From Rachicladosporium sp. CCFEE 5018 (lineage: Eukaryota; Ascomycota; Dothideomycetes; Cladosporiales; Cladosporiaceae): a DNA stretch of 64,000 bases. Below the pieces are notes generated by a model. That model ran no database searches, was not told the DNA's origin, and worked only from the letters and a program-made list of their open reading frames with translations. The DNA lies in NCBI GenBank assembly GCA_002077045.2, contig KZ111177.1:4284-68283 (forward strand), written 5' to 3'. Below are positions 50,134-61,501 of this stretch, piece after piece. The translations under genes and the position numbers were made by a program. Each line of letters starts with the position of its first letter. The stretch's first letter is position 1.

Positions 50134-52896
50134 TCACTCATCCGCCCACTCTTCTCCATCGTCCTCCTCAAGAACATCTCCCCATCTCCATCCCTCCCAT
50201 CCCTTGCCCTTCTTCGGCTGTATCAACCTCATGTTGCCACCCTCGTCCAGCTCATCTGGCCTAACTCCAACCCGCCCACTGACTTCACTCCTCTGCTCCC
50301 GACCGCTAATAGGCAAATTGTACAGCACATTTCCTCGAACAATCAGCTCGAAGCCAGATGCGCTTCGGAGTACTTCAGTCCACCGTTCGCTCCCTCGCGC
50401 TTCACCGGAGTGATTGCCAGGTTTGAGAAGCCTCAGCTCACCCAGCGAGAGGTGCTCGTGGCGTTTGATGGGCGAGCCTTCGAAGATCAGGGGCGTGGAG
50501 AAACGAGTCACTTGGCCGAGAAGCAGCGGAGGCGTGTCGGACTCGGTTGGAGGCATGGGATCGGTGCCGTGGTCGTGGTGGCCTGGCGTGTGCGATGGCG
50601 AGGTACTTTCCAGGCGAGTAGGGCGGAGCCGACGGTGTCGTGTTGTGGTCGGATCGTCTACCAGGGAATCATTCGCGGATCGCCGGGCTTTGGCGAACAC
50701 TTGTAGGTCCAGATCTGTGATGGTAATTCCCAAGGCGTTGGGATTGACAGCGCCGACGAGCAAGTCAAGCATCAACTCTTGCTCGCTCGCCAAGACGTTG
50801 CGTATCTGTCGGATCTCGATTTCCTGCATCGGTCGGTTACTGAGCACCAAGAAGGCTATTGCGCTCAGTACGACAAGTGCAAAGACCATAGAGCTCACAA
50901 AGCAGCTGCCAAGCCGACCGCAGCGACCGCGTCGCCGGACGTTGTAGTACTCGTCAATCGAAGGTGAGTGGCTGCCATAAACGCGCTGCCCGTTACGATT
51001 GCTCCTCGGTGTCCGCAGCGAGCCGACAAGAGGCATGCGCTCGTCATCTGCTCCCTCGCCATCAAAGTCGAAAGATGAGTCCTTCTTCCCACTGCCACCA
51101 AACAGCATCGGCCCAGCGTTCGTGAAGCGATTGTGCTGTACACTCTGCGGACTTCGCGGCGAGCCTGGCTTCGAGTTCCGCGAGGTCGTTGCACTGTTGC
51201 GCAGCTTCGAGGCTTGGGTGAACGGCGAGTCCTGATCGAACATAGATGCATGGCTGCCACCACGACCCCAGCGCCCATAGTGCCGTGGCTGATGTGACCG
51301 CACAGTGCCGTCTTGTCGATCTGTTGGACTGTCATGCTCATTGAAAGGGTTGTTAGAGAATTTCATACTCCGCTTCCCAGCTACACGTCGTTCTTCGAGG
51401 ACGTCATTGAAGTTTCGGATGCCACTTCGTTGGTCGGCAGTCGAATGTGCAGACGTGACGCTAGGTGTGCGCGAATGATGCCGAGTTGGCCGTCGCTGAG
51501 GCTCAGGCGGGTTTGACTCGTAGACAAATGTCTCCTCCGAATCGGACGAGTTTGCTTCATCTACTGCGTTGGCCACACGCGCTTCGAAGATGTCGGCTTT
51601 CGATGACGCTGTGCCCTGCGTAATACTCCTTGCTTTCTGCGTGCCTCTCTTCCTCTCCTTCTTTGGTCGTATCGTCTCATTGCTGGGCTTCAATCTGATA
51701 CTTCCACTCGCGTCACCTCTACCAGGTCCACTCCGATCTCCAGCATTGAGACCAGATTGTGGAATCGACTGCACTGTCTCAGTCTCTACGGTCATGTTCC
51801 TCACTCCGTCAGGCTGTCTCGACTTCGTCGTAGTCAAGGGCATGAAACCGTTCTTCGATGGAGCTGTCTTAGCTCGCTGCTGTATGTTCGTACTGCTCAT
51901 CTGCTGAGCGATCGAAGCTCTCGGACTCGGTTTGCTGTCACTTTTGTACCCTCCACCGCCTTCGCTTTCACTCAGAATGCCGCGCTCGCCGCCGTCCTCT
52001 GCGGTGTCCTGTCGCTTCGGTGTTCTCTTCTCATCGTCCTCAATCTTCGTCAAAGGCTTTAGGTCCGCTGCGGCTTGCACAGCAGCCGCTGGCTCAGCTA
52101 TCGCATCTGCAGTGTTCTCTTGCACCGTCTCCAATGTAGACTTCCCACTAGGTCCTCGTGATGAAGGCATCTTCGGCGCTGCTTGTAGCGTGTCTCGGTC
52201 TGACTTCCCCGCTCCGTCCGCGGCACCCTGCTTACTACCACTGGGTACAGGAGCGATCGTAGGCGTCGCACTTTGCACAGTGATAATGGGCGTCGCGATT
52301 CCCGACGTCGCCACGGCAGCTAGGTTCGACGGCTCACTCTTCTTCCCGTTCACCGCACTGCCCCTTCGCGAGTTCCCTACTGAAGGCGGCGGACTTTTCA
52401 GTCGAGGCGACACCGGCCATTGCGGTGTTGTGTCGCCTGACCCACTAGGCCCTACACTCCTCGCTCCGCCTCGTCCAGGTAGTTTTGACACTACTTCTGT
52501 CACTGCGCCGCCACTGCCTTGCAGTTGCGGCACGTTACTGGCTGACAGTGCGCGCTGTATCGCAGCAGCAGACGGCTGCGAAGAGAAGCTCCCACTACTG
52601 GGCTGCCCCGGTCGACTATCTTTGCGTATCGGCGAATTGTTACGAGAGGTCCTAGGACTCGCGCCGCCAGAAGGTGATAAAGCCTGAGGTAACAGACTGT
52701 TAGATGCTTGTCGTCTCAATGAAGGCGCCGGAATAGCAGATCCAGTACCGCTCTGAGTCCGAGGTGCGCCGGCAGGCTTGTTCACAGTTGCTGACGAGAC
52801 ATTAGAAGTCTGCGCAGGACTAGGACCAGGACCAGACGGCTCGGCAGTCTCCATCGCGCCGGTGACGGAAGCGAACTTCGGGTCGTTGTTTGCCAT
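50134..52896 (-). CDS. VAC7: Vacuolar segregation protein Vac7
   Basis: 920 residues from the ATG at 52896 (MANNDPKFASVTGAMETAEP); codons before it start with TTG. The first ~450 residues are Ser/Pro-rich and disordered. The conserved Vac7 region starts at SSDSEETFVYESNPPEPQRR, with HHSRTPSVTSAHS, followed by a basic stretch and a single membrane segment (about residues 660-685, FVSSMVFALVVLSAIAFLVL). The C-terminal ~235 residues form the vacuole-lumen, LEA-like part (LLVGAVNPNALGITITDLDL, GFELIVRGNVLYNLP). Vac7 activates Fab1/PIKfyve with Vac14 to make PI(3,5)P2 on the vacuole during osmotic stress and controls vacuole size and inheritance. No intron is needed. Confidence 0.92.
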   Translation of the reverse strand: MANNDPKFASVTGAMETAEPSGPGPSPAQTSNVSSATVNKPAGAPRTQSGTGSAIPAPSLRRQASNSLLPQALSPSGGASPRTSRNNSPIRKDSRPGQPSSGSFSSQPSAAAIQRALSASNVPQLQGSGGAVTEVVSKLPGRGGARSVGPSGSGDTTPQWPVSPRLKSPPPSVGNSRRGSAVNGKKSEPSNLAAVATSGIATPIITVQSATPTIAPVPSGSKQGAADGAGKSDRDTLQAAPKMPSSRGPSGKSTLETVQENTADAIAEPAAAVQAAADLKPLTKIEDDEKRTPKRQDTAEDGGERGILSESEGGGGYKSDSKPSPRASIAQQMSSTNIQQRAKTAPSKNGFMPLTTTKSRQPDGVRNMTVETETVQSIPQSGLNAGDRSGPGRGDASGSIRLKPSNETIRPKKERKRGTQKARSITQGTASSKADIFEARVANAVDEANSSDSEETFVYESNPPEPQRRPTRHHSRTPSVTSAHSTADQRSGIRNFNDVLEERRVAGKRSMKFSNNPFNEHDSPTDRQDGTVRSHQPRHYGRWGRGGSHASMFDQDSPFTQASKLRNSATTSRNSKPGSPRSPQSVQHNRFTNAGPMLFGGSGKKDSSFDFDGEGADDERMPLVGSLRTPRSNRNGQRVYGSHSPSIDEYYNVRRRGRCGRLGSCFVSSMVFALVVLSAIAFLVLSNRPMQEIEIRQIRNVLASEQELMLDLLVGAVNPNALGITITDLDLQVFAKARRSANDSLVDDPTTTRHRRLRPTRLESTSPSHTPGHHDHGTDPMPPTESDTPPLLLGQVTRFSTPLIFEGSPIKRHEHLSLGELRLLKPGNHSGEARGSERWTEVLRSASGFELIVRGNVLYNLPISGREQRSEVSGRVGVRPDELDEGGNMRLIQPKKGKGWEGWRWGDVLEEDDGEEWADE

Positions 52897-54580
52897 CTCG
52901 GCAGACAATTACTGACTGCAGGTAGGTGGTAAGTAAAGCCACCAACTAGCCAGTAGGAAGGACCCGCAGAACCGGTGTCGTCCGCAAGGGTGGGGTAGCG
53001 GTAAGACTCCAACACCCAGCCGTCACCTCCAGTCCCTCACCCGCCAGCTGCGGCCATGCAGGTCAAGACACCGTAATGTAGCCGTATGTACCTGAGCGTA
53101 AGGCGGGTAGCAGGCAGCCAAGTGAAGCCAGCGTCAATTTGCGGGGAACCAGCACGGCACTGCAACGGACGGAAGGGAGAAAAGATGGATGCGGGTTGTT
53201 TGTTTGCGCAGAGCTGCGCGGCAGTGGAGTCGCGAATGCAGTGAGGTGGTGACACGTTCGGTCTCAAGTTTGTGGAGTGCGCGGAAGTGCAAGCCTCACA
53301 GCATGGGCATGGGCATGCAAACAAGGCCGCGGTCCGCTAGGCTGATCCCTGAAATGCACACACCAGCGAGAAGAACCGTTGCAGTAGCTCGATTTGGTCC
53401 TTCCTTTTCCGCGCAATGCCGTCTACGTACGCGGCGATATGCGACTATGCTGGCTGAACAAGTAATATCAAGGCTAGAGCGCAGTCCTTCACGCCGAACC
53501 CCACAAGGCCACGACACCCCATTCCTTCTTTTCCGTTCCACGTCGCGTGCCTTACCGTCCACTCGGAACCGCCCTGACATCAGTGGCGCCAATATACGCC
53601 AGGTCAGGCACACGCGCCACTGACGCCTCACGCCTTGGTACGGACGATATGCCGATTGCCGGCAAGGCGTGGAAACGTGTCGAGATCTGGGGCAGAGGAG
53701 TGGGGACGCTACGATGTTGCAGAATAGCGCGGTGTGACCAACCACTGGCAACTTTGGCCGCCTGCAATTCTAGAAGCGCTGGCAATCGCTGACTGACGTT
53801 GTGCTGGCAAACCCGGAATCCTCACCGTTTCATGACAGCATGCCGGCTCTTCCTCATCGCGATCAGCTGACGATGACAGCAGCAAAGCCGAATCCACTGC
53901 CGTGCCGTGGCAGCTCGCCCACCCGCCCAGCTGCCGGGGTTGGAGAAGTACCTCCGCTTTTCAACACGTCTAGAACGTATTGAACACTGCCCTGGGTACG
54001 ACCGGCGTAGTGGTGGGATGCTACCCTAAACGTGAGAGGTCAAGCGTGGTACGATACAATGAGATCCCGGTCGTACATCTCAGCAGTATGTCGACATGTA
54101 AAGCGACAGTAGCAGAGAAGTAAATCAGGCCTTTGTGCAAAGCAGAGATATTGCCTGTGGAGGCAACACCAGTGCCGTAGGGATTGTAGATAATTTTCGA
54201 AGCGCAGGACGGCACAAAGATCAGAGATCAAGAGATCGAGTTGTAATCAATGTAGGTACTCAACGTCTCTTCGTAGCACCTCTAGTAATGCCTCAGCAAA
54301 GCGCTACATGCCGGGCTCGTCCCGGACTCCTCGCGATGGGAACGCAGAACTCGCTAAGCTACACAAACATCTTGCGCCCAGCGCGTATGGTCTCGTCAAA
54401 GCCTTTCCTGTTCCCAAGGCCATCCGTGAAAAGCAATCCGCATCCAACGCCAACCCAATCCGTTCCATCCCGTTCCGTGTCGTAAAAGTCATGAGCAGAG
54501 TGGCCAGCCGTTCAACACATCATCGTCGAATAGCGATACCCAAAGCAGTTTTTCCTCTCCATCTTGCTCCTCCCGCTCAC
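52897..54580. other. Intergenic, 1.7 kb, between VAC7 and WEE1
   Basis: Holds the VAC7 promoter and leader and the WEE1 3' end. Arg-rich open frames on both strands (53189-53623 and others) have no family resemblance. No RNA gene recognised. Confidence 0.5.
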
Positions 54581-57500
54581 TCAGATGTCGGTCATCTCGA
54601 CGTCCGCATCGAATCCCACTCCCAGCACGTCATCGGCTGGCCCCCAGGTGCCTTCGAATACTGTGGCACCTGCCCGTCGCCGCTGCTGGACCCACTGCAC
54701 GCCTTCAACAGTCAGTAGCTGATCAACAGCTGGCCTCGCGTTCGGGTTGGCAGAGAGCATCCAATGCACGACCCGATCAAGCGAAGCCGGATCGGCGAGA
54801 TCAACCATGAAGTTCGGCGGCTGCACCAGATCATTACTCCTCTCGACCTTCGCAGCCTTCGGCGACGGCCTTCGCAAGAAGTCCAGGTCATCGTCCTCAT
54901 TCGTCACATACACCTCCGACTGACGACGACTCGCAATCGGCGCTCCATCCTCATCCCGAAGCATGTTGTTATCACTACTCCAAGTCAAACTCGGCACATC
55001 CGTCCAATCATCAGCCCTTAAACGCTGCCACGAGGCGCCGTTATCGGGTAGGACGATATTGCCCGCAATCTCCAGCATGATCATACCAAGCGCGAAGATG
55101 TCGGCTGGCTTGTCGAAGCGCCCGCACAGCACTTCGGGGCCAATATACTCTCTGTCGCCTTCGCCGTCGAGATCTGGTGGTGCGGGCCAACGAGATGCGA
55201 GACCAAAGTCGCCGATTTTGAGTACGCCTTCCCAGTCGATGAAGACGTTTGCTGGCTTCAGATCGAGGTGTATCAGATCGGCGTCGTGGATGGACTTGAT
55301 GCCTTCGGCGAGTTCGAGCATGATCTTCCAGATGCGGAAGTCGTCCAGCCGGCCCTTGTAGCCGGCTTGCGCGAGAAAGTCTTTCATGTTGCCGTTTTCA
55401 CAGAACTCGGTCTGAATGTATAGGTGGTTCTTCGCTTCCCAGGTGTCGACTAAGGCGATGATGTGCTCGTGACCGCGGAGTTGCTGCAGGAGCTGCACTT
55501 CGCGCATCTTACGCGCACGGTCTTTGTTGCCAGTGTAAGGACGACGAGACTTCTTAACAGCCCATACGCTGTGAGAGGAGCCTCTTGGCGATGTTCCCTG
55601 CGGACGCACTGGCTTCTCTACTCGGTAAACTTGGGAGAATTCGCCAATGCCAAAGCTGGTCACCTGGCCGAAGCGAGCTGTGAGAGAAGTATCCACGTCG
55701 TTCGCGAAGTAGCCTGAGGAAGCATTGCTCTGCCCCATGCTCGCATTGTACGAATCTCGAGGACCCGTCGGCGTCGCTGGCGGAAATGTATCCGTGGGCA
55801 GGAACAGCGAGGACTTGTGCTCAGCCGAGATGGAGAGCTTGCTGGCATCTGGCGGTGAGTTGGACTCATATGGTGTGTGTGGCGAGTGATTCATGCTCGA
55901 GTCGAAGCTTGCGTTGAGGTCCGGAGCTGATATGGATGTCTTAGTATATGCTGGTCGGACAGGAGTGACATTTCGAGCAGTGATCGGATGAAGCCGTGAC
56001 ACATTCGTCGCCACATCTGATGGCAGGGAGCGCTGTCGATTGTGGCGCCCTCTCCCACGACATGGCGAAGATGAGTCACAGCTGTTGACCGTGATTGCAG
56101 GCTGCACGTAGTGGACTGAGGCTGGGGTTGCCTTAGTCGACTTCGGCACGAATGGGGAATGAAGTAAAGGTGGATACTTACTGGCGAGCTCCTCTTCAGG
56201 AGACTGTTGCTCGGCGTCCGGTGGCAGGAATGTGTCGAGGCCGATCGATGTCCTTCTGCCGAACAGGCTGCTTCTCAGACTATTGCTCTTGCCTCCCTTA
56301 GATTGCGGCCGAGCGATGGTCGTTGTAGCTTTGGTCGGTGTAGGCGGCAGATCGTCAGCACTCGAATGACCATCCATGTGCTGCGTCGGCGAGCTGTTAG
56401 AGTCGTCGCCATTGATGCTGACGAAGCTGCCACGTCGGGTGAGTTGTGGCGCGTTCGACCCGAAGATGTTCGAGGCCTTGCCGAATGAGCCGGCCGACAT
56501 CTTCGAGATACGACCATTGAAGGGCGTAGTCGGACTGCCAAATTCATGCAGTGGCTGCGCGACCTTGCCAAGTGCTGACGCTGGCGCTGGTGTACCGGCG
56601 AACACGATGGTAGTCTTCTTAGATGGAGTGTCCGGCATCGGTCCAGAGGCACCGAACGATACTGCCGGCAAGTCGACACTACGGTTTCGCTTGGAGATCA
56701 GCCCAGTCGACATGAATGCTTGTGGCATTGGTCTCGGCATGCGGTACGCATCTGGCGTGGCAAAGTCCTGCGATCCGGCACTTGCATTGGCTGCCTTCTT
56801 CTCGGGACGCAGTGCGCCGATGGGCAACGACTTGGCGAAGTTGACCGAAGGCTTCTGAAGATCTGGCTTTGCGAAAGAGGCCGCGATCGGCGCTTTGGGT
56901 GTGTTGGACTCCTCATGCGTGATACTCGAGTTCGAGGACGAAGGCGTCAATGCTTGAGAAAGTGGGTGGGGCTTTGGCGCTGACTGGTACAGCTTCTGTC
57001 CTGGCTGAGCAAACAGCACAGGCGGATCCATCATACCGCTGCGGCGGAACGGTGAGTCCATGTCCGCGCTTCGCAATGGTAGTGCTCCATCAAGTGAGTA
57101 GCGGGCCCTCGCGCGTGCCGATGGCTGGGGCGCGTTGAGCTCGTTTGGCGCATCCGTGAACAATCGCGTGCGTCCCACTCCGACCCGTTGCTGGAGAGTC
57201 GACTTGCGCAGCCCGAATGGACGCCTGTGAGGAGATTGCGCGACGTGATCTGGCCAAGTCGAGAAGCCAGTCTTACTATCCTCTCTCTCTGATTTCTCGA
57301 AGTGCTCCATCGAGTCATGCGAAGTGCCATCTCCACCTTGGTCAAAGATATTGAAGTCGCCACCGAATGACCCAGTACCGTGTAAACTCCTTCGCTTGGC
57401 GCGTGGGCTGCTCATACTGGCCACCTCCAAATTCATGACTCCGTCACTCCGCTTCAGTGGACTCGACTTAGGCGGAAAGTGCTCTCGCAGCACCGGTTGC

Positions 57501-58009
57501 AGGTGGGCGTCTACTCGTGCTTTACTGAAATCAAACTTGATCGGCTCGTCGAACCGCGACTCGGCTCTCTTTGGTGTATCGCTGCCACAGTCCATGTTCT
57601 CCTGATCCACCTCTGCAGACGTGCGCCGCACGGCTGGCTGACGCACATTCGGCTGGTTGGTGTTATCGCTAAGTGCGCGCCTGAGTGGACTATTGGGCGA
57701 GACTTTGCGCAGTGACGGGCGCGTGCCACTGCGCTTCACTGAAAATCTCGACTTTGGCGCGAGATCGGCTGGTCCCTCGGCGCTGTAAGCACGCGAAAGT
57801 GCAGATGGCGAGGCGGGGACGTTGTTGATTGTTGTTGCTGTGGTGGCGGATGAGCGCGTGAACAATTGGAAGCGCGCGGGCTTCGAAGGCGAACGCGACA
57901 GTGTCCGACGTAGCTGTCTGATAGACTCGATCGTACTGTGGTGTGTAGGGGAAAGCAAATGCGCAGCAGTGCCGGCTGAATGGTGCGTAGGGGATATTTC
58001 GAACTCCAT
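54581..58009 (-). CDS. wee1: Mitosis inhibitor protein kinase Wee1 (Swe1)
   Basis: 1142 residues in one exon from the ATG at 58009 (MEFEISPTHHSAGTAAHLLS). Residues 1-770 are Ser/Pro-rich and disordered with many minimal SP/TP sites, as expected for Cdk- and Nim1-regulated Wee1. The kinase domain covers about 776-1120: glycine loop GIGEFSQVY (from 787), Lys819 in VWAVKK, the Wee1-type catalytic loop IHLDLKPANV (His914, Asp916), DFGLA (934-938) and EYIGPEVL, with an acidic insert between LTWSSDNN and FMVDLADP. HLDLKPAN in place of HRDLKPEN is the mark of the Wee1 family. It phosphorylates the inhibitory Tyr of Cdk1 and delays mitosis; nuclear. In Aspergillus the ortholog is AnkA. Confidence 0.95.
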   Translation of the reverse strand: MEFEISPTHHSAGTAAHLLSPTHHSTIESIRQLRRTLSRSPSKPARFQLFTRSSATTATTINNVPASPSALSRAYSAEGPADLAPKSRFSVKRSGTRPSLRKVSPNSPLRRALSDNTNQPNVRQPAVRRTSAEVDQENMDCGSDTPKRAESRFDEPIKFDFSKARVDAHLQPVLREHFPPKSSPLKRSDGVMNLEVASMSSPRAKRRSLHGTGSFGGDFNIFDQGGDGTSHDSMEHFEKSEREDSKTGFSTWPDHVAQSPHRRPFGLRKSTLQQRVGVGRTRLFTDAPNELNAPQPSARARARYSLDGALPLRSADMDSPFRRSGMMDPPVLFAQPGQKLYQSAPKPHPLSQALTPSSSNSSITHEESNTPKAPIAASFAKPDLQKPSVNFAKSLPIGALRPEKKAANASAGSQDFATPDAYRMPRPMPQAFMSTGLISKRNRSVDLPAVSFGASGPMPDTPSKKTTIVFAGTPAPASALGKVAQPLHEFGSPTTPFNGRISKMSAGSFGKASNIFGSNAPQLTRRGSFVSINGDDSNSSPTQHMDGHSSADDLPPTPTKATTTIARPQSKGGKSNSLRSSLFGRRTSIGLDTFLPPDAEQQSPEEELASKYPPLLHSPFVPKSTKATPASVHYVQPAITVNSCDSSSPCRGRGRHNRQRSLPSDVATNVSRLHPITARNVTPVRPAYTKTSISAPDLNASFDSSMNHSPHTPYESNSPPDASKLSISAEHKSSLFLPTDTFPPATPTGPRDSYNASMGQSNASSGYFANDVDTSLTARFGQVTSFGIGEFSQVYRVEKPVRPQGTSPRGSSHSVWAVKKSRRPYTGNKDRARKMREVQLLQQLRGHEHIIALVDTWEAKNHLYIQTEFCENGNMKDFLAQAGYKGRLDDFRIWKIMLELAEGIKSIHDADLIHLDLKPANVFIDWEGVLKIGDFGLASRWPAPPDLDGEGDREYIGPEVLCGRFDKPADIFALGMIMLEIAGNIVLPDNGASWQRLRADDWTDVPSLTWSSDNNMLRDEDGAPIASRRQSEVYVTNEDDDLDFLRRPSPKAAKVERSNDLVQPPNFMVDLADPASLDRVVHWMLSANPNARPAVDQLLTVEGVQWVQQRRRAGATVFEGTWGPADDVLGVGFDADVEMTDI

Positions 58010-59472
58010 GGTGAATCACGGCGGCATCTGGGGCCGCGGTGTCGAGGTCGGTGCGGATGAGGGGCGCACTGTTGTTTATGTACTATGACTGCCTAGCCAT
58101 TCGGATGCGACCCAATGTCGAAGGTTTGATCTCTTAGGCGACGACTGACGCAGTGAGGTCTCCTTTCAGGCAACAGGTTTGTGGCGGTCTCACTGGATTT
58201 CCAGAGTCGCGTGTCGCAGTGCGGGAGGCCCAATGTGATGGTGTGCGCTCAAAACCAGGTGCGGTATCGGTGATGCAAAGATGGCGGGAATGTGCTCGAG
58301 ACAATGCGATAAGAATGGACAATGCTGATCGTGCGAATGTCGTCGAGGGTGTGCTGAAGCCGCGGAATGCAGTGCGGTGTACACACGCGTCAGCTGCTGC
58401 TCGGCAGTGTGTGTACGGAGGTGGGGATCTCGGAGGTATGGACAGCGCATGTACGGTAGCGGCGGAGTATGTGAGACTGTACACGCTTGCTCGCAGGAGA
58501 GGTGAAGTCGGTCTTGTTGATGGTGATCGGCATAGTCTCACTTGGAAGTTGCGTCGCGAGACTGTTCTCTCAAGGAAGGGACTTCACGGAAGGTTCCGCA
58601 CCAATCACAGACTCGATCCACAGCCACACGATCTCAGAACGGTTGACCCTACCAAGATCAAAGGGCCACGTCGCAAGCTCACGCGACTATATGAGACCCT
58701 GCGTATGTATCAAAGTATGCAGCATGGTTTGGAGAGGGCTGTTGACTATTACACTCGCCACCGTCTACATACACGAGTAGGAGTCGCCACGACTTTGCCA
58801 CCAAGCCCTGGTTTGTTTACCTCGAAATCAACATTACACATCCATCTCTGCGATTCACATCCATCGTTCCATCATCACACCACAACGTCACCGTCTACAT
58901 CATCACCCTCTCGATCTCACGAGCCTCCCCCTCTCCCCAATATTGCCAATCCCCTTTCCACCTTACGACCCTCCTGTGGAACAAGTCCCAAACTTCGAGA
59001 TCTCAGCGCCTTGTCCACATCGAGCCTGCCGTGTCTCCGATTAACAGCCCTGCGACCGATGCCGATGCCCTGGACGCGTTGCGCGTTGGGATGCCATGTC
59101 CCGAGCTTGACAACGCGTCGATCATCGGGAGGAGTTGCAGGTTGGTGTGGCAGCAGAGTTCGAGGGTTTCAACGTGATGACGAGAGTGGCGTGAAGAAAG
59201 TAAACAGAGAAATCGCGTCGAGGGCACGTTGTCACGTGTTGAGATAAGACTCGTGACGGACTTCAGGGCGCTCTCTTGGCTACCGGATTGACTCTTACCA
59301 CTCTCTGGAGTTTGGGAAATGCTACATATAGTGAAGCGATGCCACTCGAACAATTTAATGTGAAGATGCAGTACAATTCAATAGGGTATCTATGTCTTTC
59401 CCATGTCCCATTTTCACACGCCGCACAACGCAGAAGGCTACCAGCACTTGGCCACCTCTTTCCCGTTCCTCT
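58010..59472. other. Intergenic, 1.46 kb, upstream of WEE1
   Basis: A 364-codon plus-strand frame (58153-59247) is of very mixed composition (Arg-rich, then Ser/His/Pro-rich) and resembles nothing; it is treated as chance. A frame without ATG near 58900-59180 has protein-like composition but no support. Most of this stretch is probably WEE1 promoter and leader. Confidence 0.5.
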
Positions 59473-61049
59473 CTATGCAAAAGCAGCCACAGCCGCAAAT
59501 CCAACAGCCATTACAGCAGCAGCGCCACTCCCCATCCACTCTGCGGCATGTCTCTTCCCTTCAGACTTCCCTGGCACAGTCATAACAACCACAACTCCTG
59601 TCGTGGTAGCTGCACTTGTCACCGCACTGTTCGTTCCCAACATGTCACCCGCAGCCATGGGCAGATTCTTCGCCACGCAATTACTTGGATATATCGTCGT
59701 CGCAAACCCGCGATCATCAAAGCCAGTCGAGATGCCGATGGGTATCGAGGCCGTAGTCAGAAATCCGCGTTGGTCATAGCCAGTAGTAAGCTCATATCCT
59801 GAAGCCGAGCAGAAGCCCGCTGCAGAGACTGCTGAGGAGTATGAGTAGGGCGATGGAGGGGACGTCGACTGATGAAACCGTTAGCTGGTGTTCATGTAAA
59901 GCTGTGCGCGCACTGTGCTAAGGGGTAATGTGGGGTTCGGGACTTACTCACTGGCGCAGCGCTGGCAGGCGGTACCACTTTGCCTGAGCCACTGATCGTC
60001 CAGCCTGAGGGCAGGCCGGGGAGAGTCGTGTAGGAGACTGTCGCTGAACTGAGGGTCGTTGCTTGGGGAATCCAGGGGTAGACACTCGGTGTGACAGCGT
60101 TGCTGGAGTCGCTTCGGTGGGTGCCCGAAAAGGGCACAATATTGCCATTTGACATGGAGGTGATAGCTGGTGCCGCAGCGTTGGTACCGCTCGCTGCGCC
60201 CGCGTTGGCATTCACGGCGCCACCTTCGGACATGATGCTCGACCAAGCGCCGCTGGTGTCGCCGTAAGTGTACTTCGTACCTGTGGAGTAGTCGACTACT
60301 GAGCAGGACTGGACGACCATTGTGAAGGGGCCGGTGGAGTAGTCTGTGGGACCCTGAGACCAGCTGACTGTGCCTTCTGGGTTGCCTGGATCACCTCCAC
60401 TCCATGCGCCTAGCTTGAACTGCATAGGTGTCTGAGGGAATTGGCCATTGGCCTCGTTCGCGTTGAGTACTCGCACTGTTGTCCCGTCGATTTGCCAGAC
60501 GACGCGGTTCTCCGTCCAGTCTATCGTGTACGTATGGAAGCTGCCTTGTGTGCTGCTGACTGCATGTGTCGCAGCTCTGTCGTATGTCGTCGTCTGACCC
60601 TTGCCGAAATAGTTGCTTTGTACTTGGTCGTTCTGTGCGCCCAGCCACTCCCAGTCTATCTCATCCAGGTCGTCCGACTGCAGTACCGACGAGCTGACAA
60701 TGCCTCTTCCTGGCGCTGCTTTCATGACCACCTCTACGTGACCGAACATGATATACCAATTCGAGTTAAGCTGTGGTGCTTGCCCCGGCCCTGCAACTGT
60801 GAATGAGACGCCGTTCGAGTCGTACGTCGGGTTGCCTTGTGCTGTGAACTCGCTCGAGGGGCCAGACCGGAAGTCCACTGCTGTCGCACGGCCAAGCGCA
60901 ATGTCTCCCGGGCACGTCTGCTGTGTAGGGTTGCAGGAGCTGTAGGTCTGCTGGTATGATGGTCCTGCGAAGAGGATTGCTGTGATGGTGGCCATAAGTG
61001 ACAGTCGCAGTGACGACCGCATGGCGAGCATACTTGTGATCGAGAGCAT
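59473..61049 (-). CDS. GH16 chitin-glucan transglycosylase, Crh/Crf family
   Basis: Exons 59952-61049 and 59473-59868, 497 residues; the 83-base intron has a GTGAGT donor, an AGCTAAC branch and a CAG acceptor. Signal peptide within residues 1-33 (start at Met1 or Met10), then the GH16 domain with catalytic motif DEIDWEWLG (Glu130, Asp132, Glu134). SSCNPTQQTCPG near the N-terminus is a Crh feature, as are NYFGKGQTTTYDR and the FHTYTIDWTENRVVWQIDGT stretch. After a Ser/Thr-rich stalk, exon 2 carries two TGxDxRGFxTT repeats and a hydrophobic tail (GSGAAAVMAVGFAAVAAFA) fitting a GPI signal. Crh enzymes link chitin to beta-glucan in the wall. Without exon 2 the GPI tail would be missed. Divergent from PRO2 across 450 bases. 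Confidence 0.92.
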
Positions 61050-61501
61050 TGTAGTGATGCTGCGACGAATGTTTGCTGTGCTGAAGGTGTCTTCGGATGT
61101 GTGTGAACACAGAAAGGCGGGTGTGCATGTAAGAAATCCCGAGGGAAGGAAACACCTTATGGCAAAGGCTAGGCTTCTGCCCAGCCACCTACTGTTTCAT
61201 GGACTGGATGCGTCACAATGTGTGTGCTGACGGGCTGTATGCAAGCTTCTGCTTGCTAGTAGCAGGGCTGCGGTGTGGTGATTTGCTGGCAGGACGAGAA
61301 GATGGCTGGGTCGAGGTGGTTGGCCGGACAGCGGCTGTGGCTGCGGAGCGGGAAGGCGTGGCCCGCGCACGCTAGAAGCCGGCAGCACTTTTCGATGCCG
61401 AAATGTGAGTCTTTGATCCAGTTTCGTGTATACTGGCGGATATCATAGAGATCCTTCCAAATACCATAACGAGGCAGCAGTGGGGAGGAGACCAGGTCGG
61501 A

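Noticed and set aside
58153..59247. A 364-codon plus-strand frame upstream of WEE1
   Set aside because: Composition changes abruptly along its length (Arg-rich, then His/Ser/Pro-rich) and no domain is visible; more likely chance in G+C-rich leader DNA.
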